From: Caenorhabditis elegans
Taxonomy: Eukaryota; Nematoda; Chromadorea; Rhabditida; Rhabditidae
Direction of reading: 5' to 3'
Length of the DNA: 64,000 nucleotides
NCBI RefSeq assembly: GCF_000002985.6
Contig: NC_003280.10
Coordinates: 14,628,501-14,692,500 of the forward strand
Below, piece after piece: positions 11,875 to 24,900 of this stretch. The notes beneath the pieces are model-generated. The model was not told the origin of the DNA, did not search any database, and saw only the letters and a list, made by a program, of their open reading frames with translations. A program made the position numbers and the translations under genes. How positions within the stretch are numbered: position 1 is the stretch's first letter; the number at the start of each line of letters is the position of its first letter.

Positions 11875-14800
11875 TCATGCTGAATAGCGGAACACGACGC
11901 CTTCATTTGGTTCCAATTCGATTTCCTTTAAGCCAAAGTCTACTGTCTGACGTGCGTAGTAGGCGACACAGTTGGATGTGGCGGTGACTATCTGCAATTC
12001 GGAAATTGAATGTGCATCGATATTGCATGTGTGTTACTAATTCATAATAGGGGAGTTGCTTTTTCTATGAATAACAAAAAGAAGGTAACAAGTGTTGGCA
12101 GTTTTTTTTATAAATTTCGAAAACTCACTGTAGATTTATGCAATTTTGAGTTGCTTGGCAAGTCTGTCAGTGGAAGTTTTACTGGATGCTCGGCAAAGTT
12201 GAGAGCGGCTACGTAGATCTGAACTTTTCATAATTTTTGAAAAATTTCCCTATGATATAAGAAAAAAACTCACATTTCCAGTAGTTCTATTTTCAAAATT
12301 ATTGAATCTCGTAATCGTGAATGCTCCATCAACTAGTCGCCCAATCAGCGTGGTTCCAGTCATCAGTGCATCTTCTCTCTGTCTCAATTTCGCCAGTTTC
12401 GCGAAAATCTTCAATGTTGACTGAGGCTCAGCGTATTGCCGTTTCCAGTTAATATTCGCCACGTCGATATTTGACGGAACCGGCGGACTGATGGCTGATG
12501 TGAATCCTCCGTTCAACGAGTCATCCCATTGCATCGCACCCTTCTGTGGTGGGACTCTGGAGTCATTCGCCAGATTTCGCATGCCGATTTCCTCACCGTA
12601 GTAGATATTGTTAGTTCCAGGTAGAATCATTTGGAGAACCATCAGGAGTTGTGCATGTGGACGGGATCCGACACGGGACGCAATTCGAGCCAGGTCCGGG
12701 GAGCCGAACTGAAAATGTTAGAAAGTTTTTTTTCAAAATAATTAAAACGATTTGACTCCCGGAAATTTTTCTTTGGTAATGTTTCATGCTTACTTCCTCA
12801 AATAATACACGGCAAAAAAAATTTTGACAACTCCTAACAAGCGGAGCTCACATCGGCGGTGCTCAGATAATTTTGAATTTGTCTAACCTAGGGGGAGTGA
12901 GGCCTGTAACGTGACAGAACCCACCAGGACTGGATGAATCTATCCACCGGATAGCCAGTCAGTGGGAAACCTCTGATCGAGGGAGCTCTAGGACCGTGGC
13001 ATCATCACGAGCCGAACGGGAGCTCCCGGTCCTCGTCATGGTTTGATTCAATCTAAAGTTCGTCAACTATTTTATAGCGAGATCAATCTAGACCGAAATA
13101 CGTACGAGCACCGCCGAGTACGTTCAAAACCGACGGTCGTTATAAAGGGGAGGGTAGACGTGCGGCCGACACCTTGCGGGTTTCGCCTGCCACTAGGTTT
13201 TGTGTATGTGTCTCCGCCTTCTCAAGGTGGTAACGGGCCTATTTTATAGATTTTTCTTGTGTTGTCCCATATGAATTGTTGGGGAAATTATTTCAATTTA
13301 CAATAAAATGACTAAAATTCGAATTTCTAAATTTAAGTTAGTCTAAATCGCCGCCACGATTTCACAATCTTTTCTCCAAAAGCCCCACAAAACTTACTCT
13401 CCAATGAGGCCAAACTTGCTCGTTCAACGAATGGAACAGCAGGACGTCGGACAGAATCTCGTGAACACAAGTGGCAACTGATCCCTCGTTCTTGTGACAA
13501 ATCTCTGCAATGAACTTGTACCTATTAGTTTTCAGGTACGATAAGAACTCACTAGTGTCCTTCTCAACTTCTCCCAACTCGTAGTTGATGACTGTGTCCA
13601 TCCCACTCTTTGCCATACGCTTCTTGTCCTTCTCCTTCGCTTCTTCTCTGGTAGAGAATAAGGCGCTGAAATTTCAACTTTAAAAAATTAAGTTTTCTTT
13701 CTGACAAACATTTTCTTTCCATCGGCAATTGTACTCTCGTTCGAGTAGGAATCCACATGGAATCTAATATCCCTTATGACGTCATAAATTGAGTTCCAGT
13801 CAGGTTCTGTACCATTTGGCGTTCTTGCAAGGTACTCGATTCCTTGAAGCTCAAATCCATCGACTCCGCGGTCAATCCAGTTGGAAAGAGCATTAAACAT
13901 GTGCTCACGGAGATTACTGTTCTGCCAGTTTAGTACAGCGGATTTTGGATTTCCTGAAACTAGTAGTAGAACTGTTTTTCTTAATGATGAAATTCAATAC
14001 CTTTCTCATGAAGATAGAAGAGATTCTTGTGCTCTGTGAAAAAGTTGGAGTCTGCCGCCTTGCTGACCCAAGTATAGAACTGCGAATAGTTGGCATTTGG
14101 TGTCTTGCTTGCCGTCGCTGAGTTCAAGAACCATTCGTGTTCTAGTGAGGTGGTGGCAATAGGGAAACTTATTACAATATTCATTTCTGCAAAATTTTCT
14201 GGCCTATGAAGTTATGTAAAGTTTACGATTACCTTTCTCATGAATCTTGTTGATAAGCTCATCAGCCTTCTGATTCACACCAATTTTTGGGTCCATTTGA
14301 CTGAAACTTCTTACAGCCGTCTTCTCATCATCCGATATTAAGAACGGAGAAGGCCACACTGTTTGAACTCCGGACTTTCTCAATTGATCGAGTCGATTAA
14401 TAAGTCCATCGACGTCTCCTACACCATCACCATCTGAATCCTGGAAGGACGGTACCCAGACGTGATAGGCTACGGCTGTCTGCCACCAGTTGGGCTTTGC
14501 GCGTAGGACGCAGGTTGGGGAGAAGCAGACCAGGAGAATTGCAACCGCGAAAAGAGCAAGCCAAATGAGCCAGAAGAGCACAAAAAGGACGGTTCTGAAA
14601 ATATTGGATTCTTGATTTCAAACACTAAAATCTCGCAACAACTTTTGAAAACTTTGAAGGTTGTTTAGCTACTGTACTCCATACAACGTACTTTTAATTT
14701 TTTTTTTCACCACGTGTCTTCCATCCTTAAACGAAAATATTGGCGCAGAGCCAAGTAAATAACGAAGTAAATAACGAAGATCAATTGTTTGAGTTACTGA

Positions 14801-15574
14801 TTAAGCACCCACTCAGTCGGCATGGCTTTTATTTTTTAGTTTAGGTATGTGTTTAGTGTAGGACCATTCAAAATAAATGCGCACAATTATTTTCATTTCT
14901 AGTATTACAGGCGGCAGGCACAAAATGTATTCCCTTTCCTGCTTAATGCCTACTGCCAAAGTAACACTGGCAGAAAATTCAAGTTATAAAAAATCAATTA
15001 CCTAATAAACTTCCAGCAAGGATCATTTCTAAACTGCTCCAACTCTTGTTCGCTCAACCCGATTTGATCAGTATTTTTAGGATTAGTGGGAGCCGGTGGT
15101 CGTTCCCAAGACTTTTGTGGAGGTGCTTCTTCTTGTTCTTGTCGTTTTTCCTTCCGCATAATGTGTTCGGGCACTACGGGGTTTCCAGAGACCGCACTAA
15201 TGTAGCTTTCAGTTTTGTTGCCACGGTCTACTTCGTAAAACCTGGAAATTTATTATCGAATTTTTACTTAAATTTTATGATTAGTTTTTTAACTGAAAAA
15301 TGCACTAGAAGTAAGAATAGAAGATTTGCGCATTCCTTAACTTGCTAGCAAAATAATAAGAAAATGAAGAAAAATGAATGGGTATTTCGGCAGACTGCAC
15401 AGCAGACTGAATAGAAAAATTGAACCTAAAGAACAAAGATGATTTGCAGTTTTCTTATCATTTTAATTTTCTAGAAAGGACATTCCAAACGACCCAGATC
15501 ATCCCATTTATCGCTTGTACTAACCTTGGTGTCTTGCCCTCGGGACCCGGCATTAGCCGGTCGGTGGCGTCCAT
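11875..15574 (-). CDS. atgp-2: Amino-acid transporter heavy chain (4F2hc/rBAT, SLC3A-like)
   Basis: Nine exons join in phase to 663 residues: 15574-15525, 15241-15002, 14594-14233, 14186-14001, 13953-13710 (GTTTGT donor), 13665-13398, 12708-12274, 12218-12129 and 11991-11875. It is a type II membrane protein: a charged cytosolic N-terminus, one transmembrane helix (VLFVLFWLIWLALFAVAI), then an extracellular glycosyl-hydrolase-13-like domain opening with WWQTAVAYHVWVPSFQDSDG. The alpha-amylase core motifs are present but degenerate (GVDGFELQGIEYLA; LPGTNNIYYGEEIG), as expected for a heavy chain that traffics SLC7 light chains rather than hydrolysing sugar. The symbol rests on recalling that the C. 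elegans heavy chain at this locus is atgp-2. An intron (12709-13397) carries the second dispersed-repeat copy. Confidence 0.92.
12822..13256. repeat. 436 bp dispersed repeat, copy 2
   Basis: Same element and same orientation as 7300-7735, inserted in an atgp-2 intron. The 12-bp arms are at 12853-12864 and 13106-13117 and are fully conserved. Flanking DNA is unrelated to that of copy 1, so this is a dispersed element and not a segmental duplication. Confidence 0.9.
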
Positions 15575-17617
15575 TTTGACTGTCTGCAAAAAATGATAAC
15601 GTTCAGTGAACTTGGGAACAAAGAACAATGATTAAAACAAGAAGGTTTTGACGGAATTTCAGGAAATTGAAAAATGTAAGTCACAGGAAAAAAATAATTC
15701 TAGAAACTTTACTGCAAAAAGCCAAAGGTATAGGTGCGGCATAATTTTGGCCGCGGAGTTTTTTTTTCAAAAATGAGTTAAAATGGTATAAGCATAGATG
15801 CAAAAGTTTTGGGTACAATAAAAAAATTAATAATACGTTATTAAACTTTTTGTGTTTTCCTAAAGATATTCTTACTAAAAATTATGAAGGACACAAAATT
15901 TTAGCTAACCAAAAAGCAGAGCCATACAATTTTTCACGAAAACCTGAACTAAAAGATTTAGCAAAAAATCCAGGAAACACGTAAACGTACAACAAGGGAA
16001 AAAAATAAGAAAAAGTCGTTTAAAAGTCAAGAGAAATACGAGAAAGGAGAAAAAGAAGAAGAAGCTCACTTTCGGCTTTTTTTCTCTATTCTATAGAGGT
16101 CCCAATAGAATTCAGAGGGAGAAGGAAGATGGGCTAATGAATATAGGATTAGGATGCAGAATAGACAATTCCCACCAGATGAGAGCATACCAATTTTATT
16201 CACTGTGTATATTATAAACAAATTTATTGAGTAATATGGATTTTGTGTGGCATATTGAAGTTTTGAAAATTGAAATGTTTGTTTTTGAAATTAAGATTTT
16301 TTTTTGATAAATTTTGGTAATTAATTGGAAACTGTTTCCATTTTTTTATGAGAAAAAATTTAAAAAAATAATATAGAATGTTGAGAAAAATTTGGTCAAA
16401 AATTCCCAAAAAATGCTCAAAATTATCTAAACCCTACTTATTACCTATTTACAAATTGAGTCTCAAAAGATCTACAAAAAATCTTAGGATAATTATCATC
16501 AGAAGAATCTTGCAAATTACAGTACAGAAGCAAAAAGCTTCAATTAAAACTAAAAATCTTCAGAATTGAACACACGAAGTTTTTTTTAAAATCTTATCAA
16601 CAAAAGTTTCAATTTATAAAAAATATAGTAACTAAAAAGTCATTAAAATGGAAAAAGTGTAAGGTTACAAAACTGAAGTTTTTTCAAAATCAAAAGCGTG
16701 AAACTGTGGTCGTATCAAAATCCCCTTGAACATCACCTAGGTTTTCAAGTGGTATAGGTATACAAAAAAGAGTTAAGTAACCCGATATTTCACTCTCGCC
16801 GCGCCGCGCGGTATCGGTGACTTGTCAAAGGAGGACGAACGACACGAGAAAAAGTGTAACTAAGCATTCAAAGAGCCACTCATCAACACATGTCCACCTT
16901 AATCTCAACAGCAGGTCAATTTTTGAGGAAGATTGATCGAGAAGTTGCAAAAAAAATGAAGAAAACAAGCGTGAAAAATTTGCCGATTTTTCAAAGGAGA
17001 AGGCGAATCCTCACTATTTGTTGACTAACCGCTAGGGAGCAAAGGAATAGCTTAGACGCAGGGAAAAAAGAGAACGAATTTGAAAGGAGACGTTGTTGCG
17101 AAAACGGGTAGGGAGAGGGAGTTGGTGAAGAGACGCAGAGGCTTTGAGCGACGATGAAAGAGATGAAAACAAAACAATAACTACTGGGAAAGACATGAAT
17201 TGGAAGAAGAAGTGTGTTTGGTTGAAGGTTAACTGAGAAGTAAAGTTAGCTAGGGAAAAGGTTTTCATATTCCAATTCTCTTCAAAACTTCAAAACAAGT
17301 TTCAATTTTACTTACAAACTTCAAGACTGAAATTTTCATGTTCATGAAATTTCGATCTGAATTTTTCAGTTTATTTTTTCAGTACTTTTGAAGATTGTAG
17401 AACTGCTATTAAAACTCTGATTTGGCAGATTTTTGGTGTTTTTAAAGTGTAAAAAATTATTGGTTTTCTTTTCTTTTTTTTTTTAACTTTTTCTAAAAAC
17501 TTCCAGAATGTTTACCCACCTTTCAGAACCTTTGAAACATCAGAAAATTTCAAAAAACACTGAAAATTTAAAATATGCATTGTAATAGTTTAAATAGATA
17601 TTATACAAACTCAAAGA

Positions 17618-17632
17618 CCCCCCCCCCCCCCC
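17618..17632. repeat. Poly-C tract, 15 bases
   Basis: Fifteen uninterrupted C (poly-G on the minus strand). Such tracts are a known C. elegans class that needs the FANCJ helicase DOG-1 for stable replication. Confidence 0.95.
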
Positions 17633-18185
17633 TCTGCTGCTAAATTTTTTGTATTACCTATTTTTATATACATACACTCTTTCAAATGGAATATATTTCA
17701 TAGTTGTGCAAGAGATGGAAATATTGCGAAAGTATCATAATGCTTTTCTAATGAATTTTATATTAGCTGTTCCTATAAGCATCTCAAAATTGAAAGATGT
17801 GTGGTGCGTGCTGCCAGAAGCCCGGAGACCTTCAATTTATATAAAAGGACGCTGATTGACATTTGAAGCTAAATGGACAGGAAAAGTAAAGGAAAGAAGA
17901 AAAGATAATTATTGGGTTTAGTCGCTGACTTTCGAGCTAAAGTTTTGTTTCATTGAGTCTTTCAGCTCAATTAATGGAAAACTCCAAATGTAAAAAAAAT
18001 AGTAAAACTTCCTGGGAGTCCAGAGGATACTCCACTTTCAAAAAAAAAAACGGCGAAAAAAAGTCCGAAAAGATATAAAGTGTCGCAAAACACATGGGAA
18101 ATGGGTGATCATCTCGTTTAGTAGATTGACGAGCTCGTGTCGAAAACTTGAACATCTGCTGTCTTCTCTAGCCCAAGCAAAAAAG

Positions 18186-18203
18186 CCCCCCCCCCCCCCC
18201 CCC
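18186..18203. repeat. Poly-C tract, 18 bases
   Basis: Eighteen uninterrupted C, 550 bases from the previous tract and inside or just past the unc-52 3' UTR. Confidence 0.95.
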
Positions 18204-18339
18204 TATATGTTTCCCCTTGACTGCACAATTTTTAATTGGATTTGATTCCACAAAGTGAAAAGAGGTTTGAAATGCGGACGAGTGAATTGAGAGAATTGTG
18301 AAGCGCGCGCGCATTGTCGATTTGTATAATATAAACAAA

Positions 18340-18345
18340 TTTATT
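18340..18345 (-). terminator. unc-52: Polyadenylation signal for full-length unc-52
   Basis: AATAAA on the minus strand, about 635 bases after the unc-52 stop. It is the first canonical signal I find downstream. Confidence 0.55.
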
Positions 18346-18978
18346 GCAAAACGTATATATAATAGTTAGGTGCAGGAGGGGCACACCGAACGAAGTTGAC
18401 CAAACATTTTAATCCGTGGTATTTAAAAATTACGCGCGGGAAACTGAACAGGAGCTTTTCGATTAAACATAAAAGTGTTGTTCAGGCTACCTTGTTTCGC
18501 TGATCATTTCAAAAGCTTGAAAGTACAGTCTATTGGAACGAGGAACACGACATTTCGAATTGATCAGATCTTCTCCATCATTGATAATTTTGAATCTTGT
18601 ACAATGTGAAAATTCAAAAATTAATTGTGCTTTCCGGGTGGAATTTAATTTTTTGTGTCATAAAAACCACAAGCCAAGACTAATCCAAAGAATTTACAAA
18701 AAAACCTGAAAAATTTCGGGCAACCTACGCCTGACCTAGTCCGCGTTTCCAGAGAATGTGTCGTTGACAAATTTTTTTTGAAAGACCAGACAATTTCTTC
18801 AAAAATTATATCAAAACTTGTTTTAATAATTCAAAAAATTCATTCAAATTTCAAATAAAGCCATGTTGAAAAAGATAATAAATTATCACAGATCGTGGTG
18901 TTTGTGTTTTTTTTTTTCAAAAAATGAAAATAATATCAGAATCCTACGCAATACTTCTAACTTCTCGATTCCTCCATT

Positions 18979-21900
18979 TCACCGCACTCGTCTTCGATAC
19001 AACCACCGTTTCCTATGCATCCACTCATCACACGGCTTTACATTCTTCCCATCGATCGCAGTGGCCATCAAGTCCAACTTCACCCCATTCAATTCTACGT
19101 CAGCGATGCATCCGACAAAGTTGTTGGAGAACAAGCCACCGGTGGCTTTGGAGATATCAGGCACCCCGCCAACGAAAATATTCCCGTCAACATTGAGCAT
19201 CGCAAGGATTCCCGTGCTCCGACCGTCGACTTCACGGTAGTTGTCAATTCGCATTTGCCCTTCTCTTCCCTTTCTTTCAAATCTCACACTGTGCTCTTTT
19301 CCATCATCTACTCTTTCTTCGGAGATAAGATGCGCAGCTCCACCACCAAGTTCGTAGCTGAAAAATAATTTATTTTTAAATTAGAAATCTGTTTTCATTG
19401 TCAATTCAAAAAAACTCACGAAAAGTGCAGATGCCCATTGACAATTCCAACTGATATATAGTCCTCCATTTGTTGAACGGTAGGACGTTGTCCTTGCCAC
19501 AACAGCACACCATTTTGTTGCTCGGTTTTGAACTTGAACGCCACAATTTCATCCTTTTCAGATGTCAAATGTGGGAACTCATCTGACGAAAGCTCGATAA
19601 ATGCGTCTCCGTCAAATCGAGCTGCGTGTTCGATTGGCTTGACTGAAAAGATAATTTTTGTGTAGACTAACAATTAGAACAGTACATCCGGTTTTACTCT
19701 GTAAGAATATTCTAGTAGTATTATAAATTGATATGTTTTTATTTTTAATTAATTTTGGATTATGAAATAAGTGTTTATCTATACTTTGATCTCTGTCTGT
19801 CTGGCAATGTACACAAACAGTCTTCCTGCTTGCTCTGTGCCCCCTCCTCTCGTATAGGTCGTTTTTGTGAGTGAGAGGCATTTCTAGCCATAATGGCTAG
19901 CAACGGCTAATGGTCACCATCTAATCGTTTTTATCATAACGTTTTTTTGGACCACTCTTATATATTCTTACAACTGGTGAATATTTTAAATTTTTTAAAG
20001 AATTTTTTTGTAAGTCAAAAACCCCTTTTTTCCATTTCAATTAAAACTCACAAAGGCTACAGGTTGGGCCATCATAGTAAAGTTTGCATTCACACGTATA
20101 ATGCGTCATGTTTCTTGGCACACATTGTCCGTTCATTCCACACGTTGAATTTGCACAGATATTATTGGGTTCTTGAGTAGAATACACATCGCCCACGACA
20201 ATCTCTTCAGAACTTGAATCTGGAGGCAGAGTACCCTCACTGTAGTCCGAATCGGAATCTAAACCGTTATCCGGGGAAACTGTGCTGATAGTGGAAATCT
20301 CTTCTTCTTCGTCGCTAACATCATTTTCTGAAAATTATAAAAATTGTTTAACTTTCAAATTTTAGTTCCCCTATATATCATTTACCTTCAACGGGATCTG
20401 TTGGAAGAACCAGTGCTGGCTCCGCTTCCGGCTCTTCAGTGGTACTAGTCGTAGTTGTGGATGTTGTTGTTGTCTCTACCGGAATTATGATTTCTGGATC
20501 ATCATCCCTTGACGTCTCATAAATGTGGTAGGGCTCCTCAGTAGTCGTCGTTGTTGGTTCTTCAGTAGTCGTGGTGGGCTCTTCAGTGGTAGTTGGCTCC
20601 TCCGTAGTAGTTGGCTCTTCAGTTGGTTCCTCTGTAATAGGCTCTTCAGTTGTAGTCGGCTCTTCCGTCGTAGGCTCCTCAATCACAGCTTCTGGTTCTT
20701 CTGTAGTCGTTGTGGTTGTTGTATCATCTTCCTCTACCGGAAACTGCGATTCCTCGCAGGACGAAATGTCACCTGACGAGGACAAATTTTGAAGATCTAC
20801 GTCCTGCGAGTTGATCAGTATCTCATAGACACATCCTTGGAAGGACTGCTCTACAACATCATCGGGGGAGTTCAGACCTGGCGGAAGACCACCAATAAAT
20901 ATTTCTGTGCCAGGTTTCAATGTGTCAGTTTCGATCTGAAAATAGTAATGAAAAATTAAAGATACAAAAAAGGGTTGATATTTTTGAAACTCACGGTAGA
21001 AACTTGATTTCCATCTACAGTCATTACTAGAGCATTGCCAGCCTGCCGTACTGCCACATCAATAAGCTCACCAGCTTCCAAAGTCTCACTTCTGATCTTT
21101 TGAACTTCTGCAAACTTACAACTAAATTTGAATTAAACGTTGACTCAAACCTTTATCAGGTCTCCGAACAGTGAGTACCACTTGATTAGCAATCAATGAA
21201 AGTGAAGTATACTGTTTAGTATTTGATCCATAATCCGATGCAAAATACATTAAGATGTGCTCATCACTATCAGCTTGCGGTCTTAGTTTCATTTTTATCT
21301 GAAATGTCCAAAGTTACAGTTCAGTTGAGAAAAATGGATGTACCGATTCAAATTTTACAGGTCTCTTGACAGCCAGGAAGCTGGTGTCAGATGTGAAACC
21401 CAAAGGTTGAGGAATTTCAGTTTTTTCTTCACATCGTAGACCCGTAGTCCCCAGCGGACAGACACATTGCCAGCTTTCTTCGTTGTCCAGGCAAATTCCA
21501 GTGTTGCAACTTTCTATACTTTTAGTTAGTTAACGTTTTAATTAATCAAAAATAACTTACCATCATGACAACTATTGGATCTCCATTGACAGTATTCTCC
21601 ATGGAACTCTTCGGCACATTCACAACTGAAACCATGATGATTGTTGGCGTTCCTGCAGTTGGCTCCGTTCAAGCAGAGGTTTGTGCTCGCACACGCGTCG
21701 TATTTGACCACCGAAGATGGAATACGAGCGTCACCAAGCCCAACGTTATGCCCGGAGAGTACAACTTGACTGATAATGCCTGAAATTATTTCCAAATTTT
21801 AAAGGCACAAATACTTTAACCGTGCCTCTGAAATCATTAGCTTCATTTGTTGGCTCATGTCTTCCTCCAATGAAAACTGGCCGGTTTACTCCGGTGCTCA

Positions 21901-24900
21901 GACTTGGAAGTGGATTTGTATGTTGCCTTATTGTCGCGGACTCGTCATTCAGCTGAATTGTCACCTGATTCTTATCATTTTTGATTTTAATCACATTCCA
22001 CTCATTCGGATTTATTGGGTTGGTTGTTTCCACAATTTCTGAATAGTTTTTTGTAACTATTTTAACATTAACGAGAAAAAAAAATTCACTTACGTCTACC
22101 GTTTCCAATATCAAACTCATACAGAACAGTTCCATAGTCAGTGATTTTTGCCTCATGATGAATAGTATCGTATGGAGTAGCCAAAAGATCCCCGGAGTTG
22201 ATTCGTTTTGTTTCAAAAATTATTCCTTTTGGATTTGCAGTGTTCAAAGTGATTTCAATATCCAAATTGACAATCTCTTCATCACTAAGTGGTGGAAGTT
22301 CAATTGGCTCTCCATCGATAACCGGTATAAAATCATCAATCTGAAGATCGACGGTGGAGAAAACTGGATTTTCTTCTTTCACTATTTCACAGGTGTATCT
22401 GAAATTGTTTATAATGTTTTTAAATTCACCTGCAGTTTAATTAGAACTTTTATAATTATAATAGTACAAAAAACTGTGTGGCTTCAGAAAGTAAAAACTT
22501 ACGATCCCTCATCATCTCTATGAACAGATGGAAGCATCAGTACTCCTTGTTCCACTCGAGACCCACTAGGAAGATCTCCTTCCTCTTTTGTCCATACCAC
22601 CGATTGATTTGGTTTTGTCTCAGTTTTTCCTATACAAGACAGGTAGGCTGGCTGACCAACGGTATAGACAACAGGCAAAGAGTCGGCAACAGTAAAAGTG
22701 ACTTGATCTTCTGAAACGCGTAAGAACTGGTTAGAGAAGCAGGAAAGTGAGGTGGCTGAAAGGATGAGAAGAGGACGGGAAATCGTGAGGGGTGAGGCGA
22801 GAAGCTTGAGGTAAGCTTATTAGTGAGCTAATAAATTTTTTATAGCGGTTACCTTGAGTTAGGGTTTTCATGGTAGGCAGGCGCAGTTTAAGGGCCTGAC
22901 GCCTGCCTCAAGCTTGCCGGCCTTTCACCAAATTTTGGAATTTGTATATAAATTTACAAATTTCTAATTTTCTGATTTCTATCAATTTGCTTTTAAAAAA
23001 TTTGCATGGCACGAATTGAGGCGAGAGGCAGGCGAAGGTCGCCTTTAGGTCAGGCAGGCAGGCCTACGTCGAAGCGTTACCTTGAGTTACTTAAGCTTTA
23101 TTTCGTTATATTTAGGTAAACTGGCACATCATATCATTTTTTTAATGAAAAAACCTGAAAAAAAGTAAAAAGTTCAGTTTTCCGACTGAAAAAATTCTCG
23201 GGAAATTTTCTCGTTTGCAATGATATTCCGGATGCTGCCCGGCAAATCAATTTTTCTCGAGCTAACCCTATTATTTTTATTTTTCGTTTCGCTGTATATT
23301 TTAGTAAAAAAATAAAAATTTTAAGATTTTTAGTTCTCCTTTTCCAATCTTTGTAACAAGGTTGGGCGGATTTCAACAAGTCGGAACACTGCCGGAATTG
23401 AAATTTCCGGCAAATTGGCAGACCTGCAATTTGCCGATTTTCCACATATGTTAACAAAAAAACTTGGCAAACGGCAATTACCGCCAAACCCTGCTTTGTA
23501 CACAACGTTTTTTAAATTATGAACTGCAAATCCACTAACTTCAGAAAAAACTGCAAATTTTTGGTTCAGGACAAAACAACTCCGGTATACTTCTCACTTC
23601 TGAAAAATTACAACAATTCACAAAACAACTCCACGTCAAACGTTTGTGATACCTTGCTAGATTTATTGAATTTTATCATCGGTACATAAACTCAAAAAAA
23701 GTTATGGATAATAGTTGTAAGTAAAAGTCGAAAAGGCACAAAAATTATATATCAAGAAAAAAACGATGAATGTATTTTTGAGCACCACAGAGCAAGAGCC
23801 GAAGACGACAAGAATTGGGTGGGGGTGAAGAAAATAGAAGAAAAATTCCAAATTATATATATATACGTTTGGGAATTATGTGTAACACACCGGTTACCGC
23901 TGGGGCAGTGGAAAAGAAAAAAAGTTGAAAAACAAATTAAAAAATGGTTAAAACAAAACACACTCAGGCACACTAGTTTGTTTAGAGATACTGTTACATT
24001 TTACTGTTGGGAGGGGAACCTTGTATGATTTTTTTTTTCAAAGTTTTCTTTAAAATCTTAGAACCACGAGCCAAAGAGCTTGGTAGTGGTTCGGGTTTTG
24101 CGAGAAAGTGGCCCATTTTGAGCGTTGCGTCTACGATGCCTCAAACGACGCCCCCGACGATTTCCCAAGTGTTTTCGCTTGCGTTTTCCGGATCCGACGT
24201 TGAGCACTGTTCGTGTTTGAAGTGGTCCCGCTTTTGTCTTGGCGACGCATCTGTAGACGCCAGCGTTGTCTTCCTTGAGATCAGTGAACAAGAGACGTCC
24301 TCCGGTTACCTGGAATATAGTTGAGCTTTGAATAGTTTCAAAAGATATCGATAAATATAAATTATAATGTTGTTTTGTGGTTTGAGAAGTCTAGCTTTAA
24401 ATTCCGTATTCAAATGTGGCGTTCAGAAAATTATTTTGTCGGCAAGTTCGCCGAATCGAAAAATTGCCGGTTTGCCGATTTGCCGAAAGTTTTTAGAGGG
24501 ATTTTTTATAAATTCTGAAATTTTCAAATATGTGCAAACCCACATTTTGGGCACTTTTCCGGCAAATTCAACAAATTAAAAATTTGCCGGTTTGCCGATT
24601 TGCCAGAATTTTAAATGTTTAATTCCAACAATTTGTCGATTTGCCGAGAAAAATCGTTTGCCGTTCAGATATTAAAAAATTGCTTCATTCAGTAATTAAA
24701 TTTTGAATATAGTTATTCAACTAATAATGTTTTCATTATTTTTCAATTATATTTAGATCTAGGCTAAACAGCCACGTTGTAGCATCAAATTAATTTTTGT
24801 AAAATAAAATTTCCAAACTTTAACCTCACCACTTCACAAAACAACTTTCATCATGCAAACAGAACGTTGTTTTTTTTTTGGAAAACAAACTCCAATCAAC

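Larger units (their letters stand above)
15575..18978. other. Intergenic: atgp-2 upstream and unc-52 3' UTR
   Basis: The left part is the presumed atgp-2 promoter. It contains two AGACGCAG/AGACGCAGG matches (17131-17138, 17054-17061), a motif common just upstream of C. elegans genes, and a GC-rich CGCCGCGCCGCGCGG patch near 16799. The right part should be the unc-52 3' UTR, down to AATAAA (minus strand) at 18340-18345. Two poly-C tracts are listed separately. No ORF looks coding. Confidence 0.6.
18979..22710 (-). other. unc-52: unc-52 exons 25-35: last Ig, laminin-G/EGF region (domain V)
   Basis: Exons: 22710-22503, 22398-22094, 22038-21826, 21779-21561, 21513-21344, 21298-21151, 21107-20995, 20935-20386, 20327-20052, 19642-19420, 19357-18979. 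The last Ig spans exons 25-26. LG1 follows (exons 26-28; [12 protein letters not shown]), then EGF modules ([27 protein letters not shown]), LG2 (exons 29-32; [12 protein letters not shown]), a roughly 90-residue Thr/Glu repeat region (TTEEPTT units, exon 32, plus strand about 20440-20740), an EGF (exon 33; [12 protein letters not shown]) and LG3 (exons 34-35; [10 protein letters not shown]). The protein ends in a basic tail ([12 protein letters not shown]). The Thr/Glu linker is mucin-like and probably O-glycosylated. Confidence 0.95.
22711..24182 (-). other. unc-52: 1.47 kb GC-AG intron (unc-52 intron 24), the medium/long form switch
   Basis: Exon 24 ends GGA AAA C and the intron begins GCAAGC, so this is a GC donor; it ends TTTCAG before exon 25 (AA GAT CAA GTC). 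Reading through the donor gives the medium-form ending at 24058 and a poly(A) signal at 23662-23667. The intron also contains GGCAGGC-type and GCCGG-type dispersed repeats. Confidence 0.88.

Noticed and set aside
7521..13249. Two similar 68-codon frames (MIQSKVRQLF...)
   Set aside because: Both lie in the dispersed repeat, with no start context, no splice partners and no sign of coding selection.
15046..15348. 100-codon plus-strand frame
   Set aside because: Antisense to atgp-2 exon 2; no features of its own.
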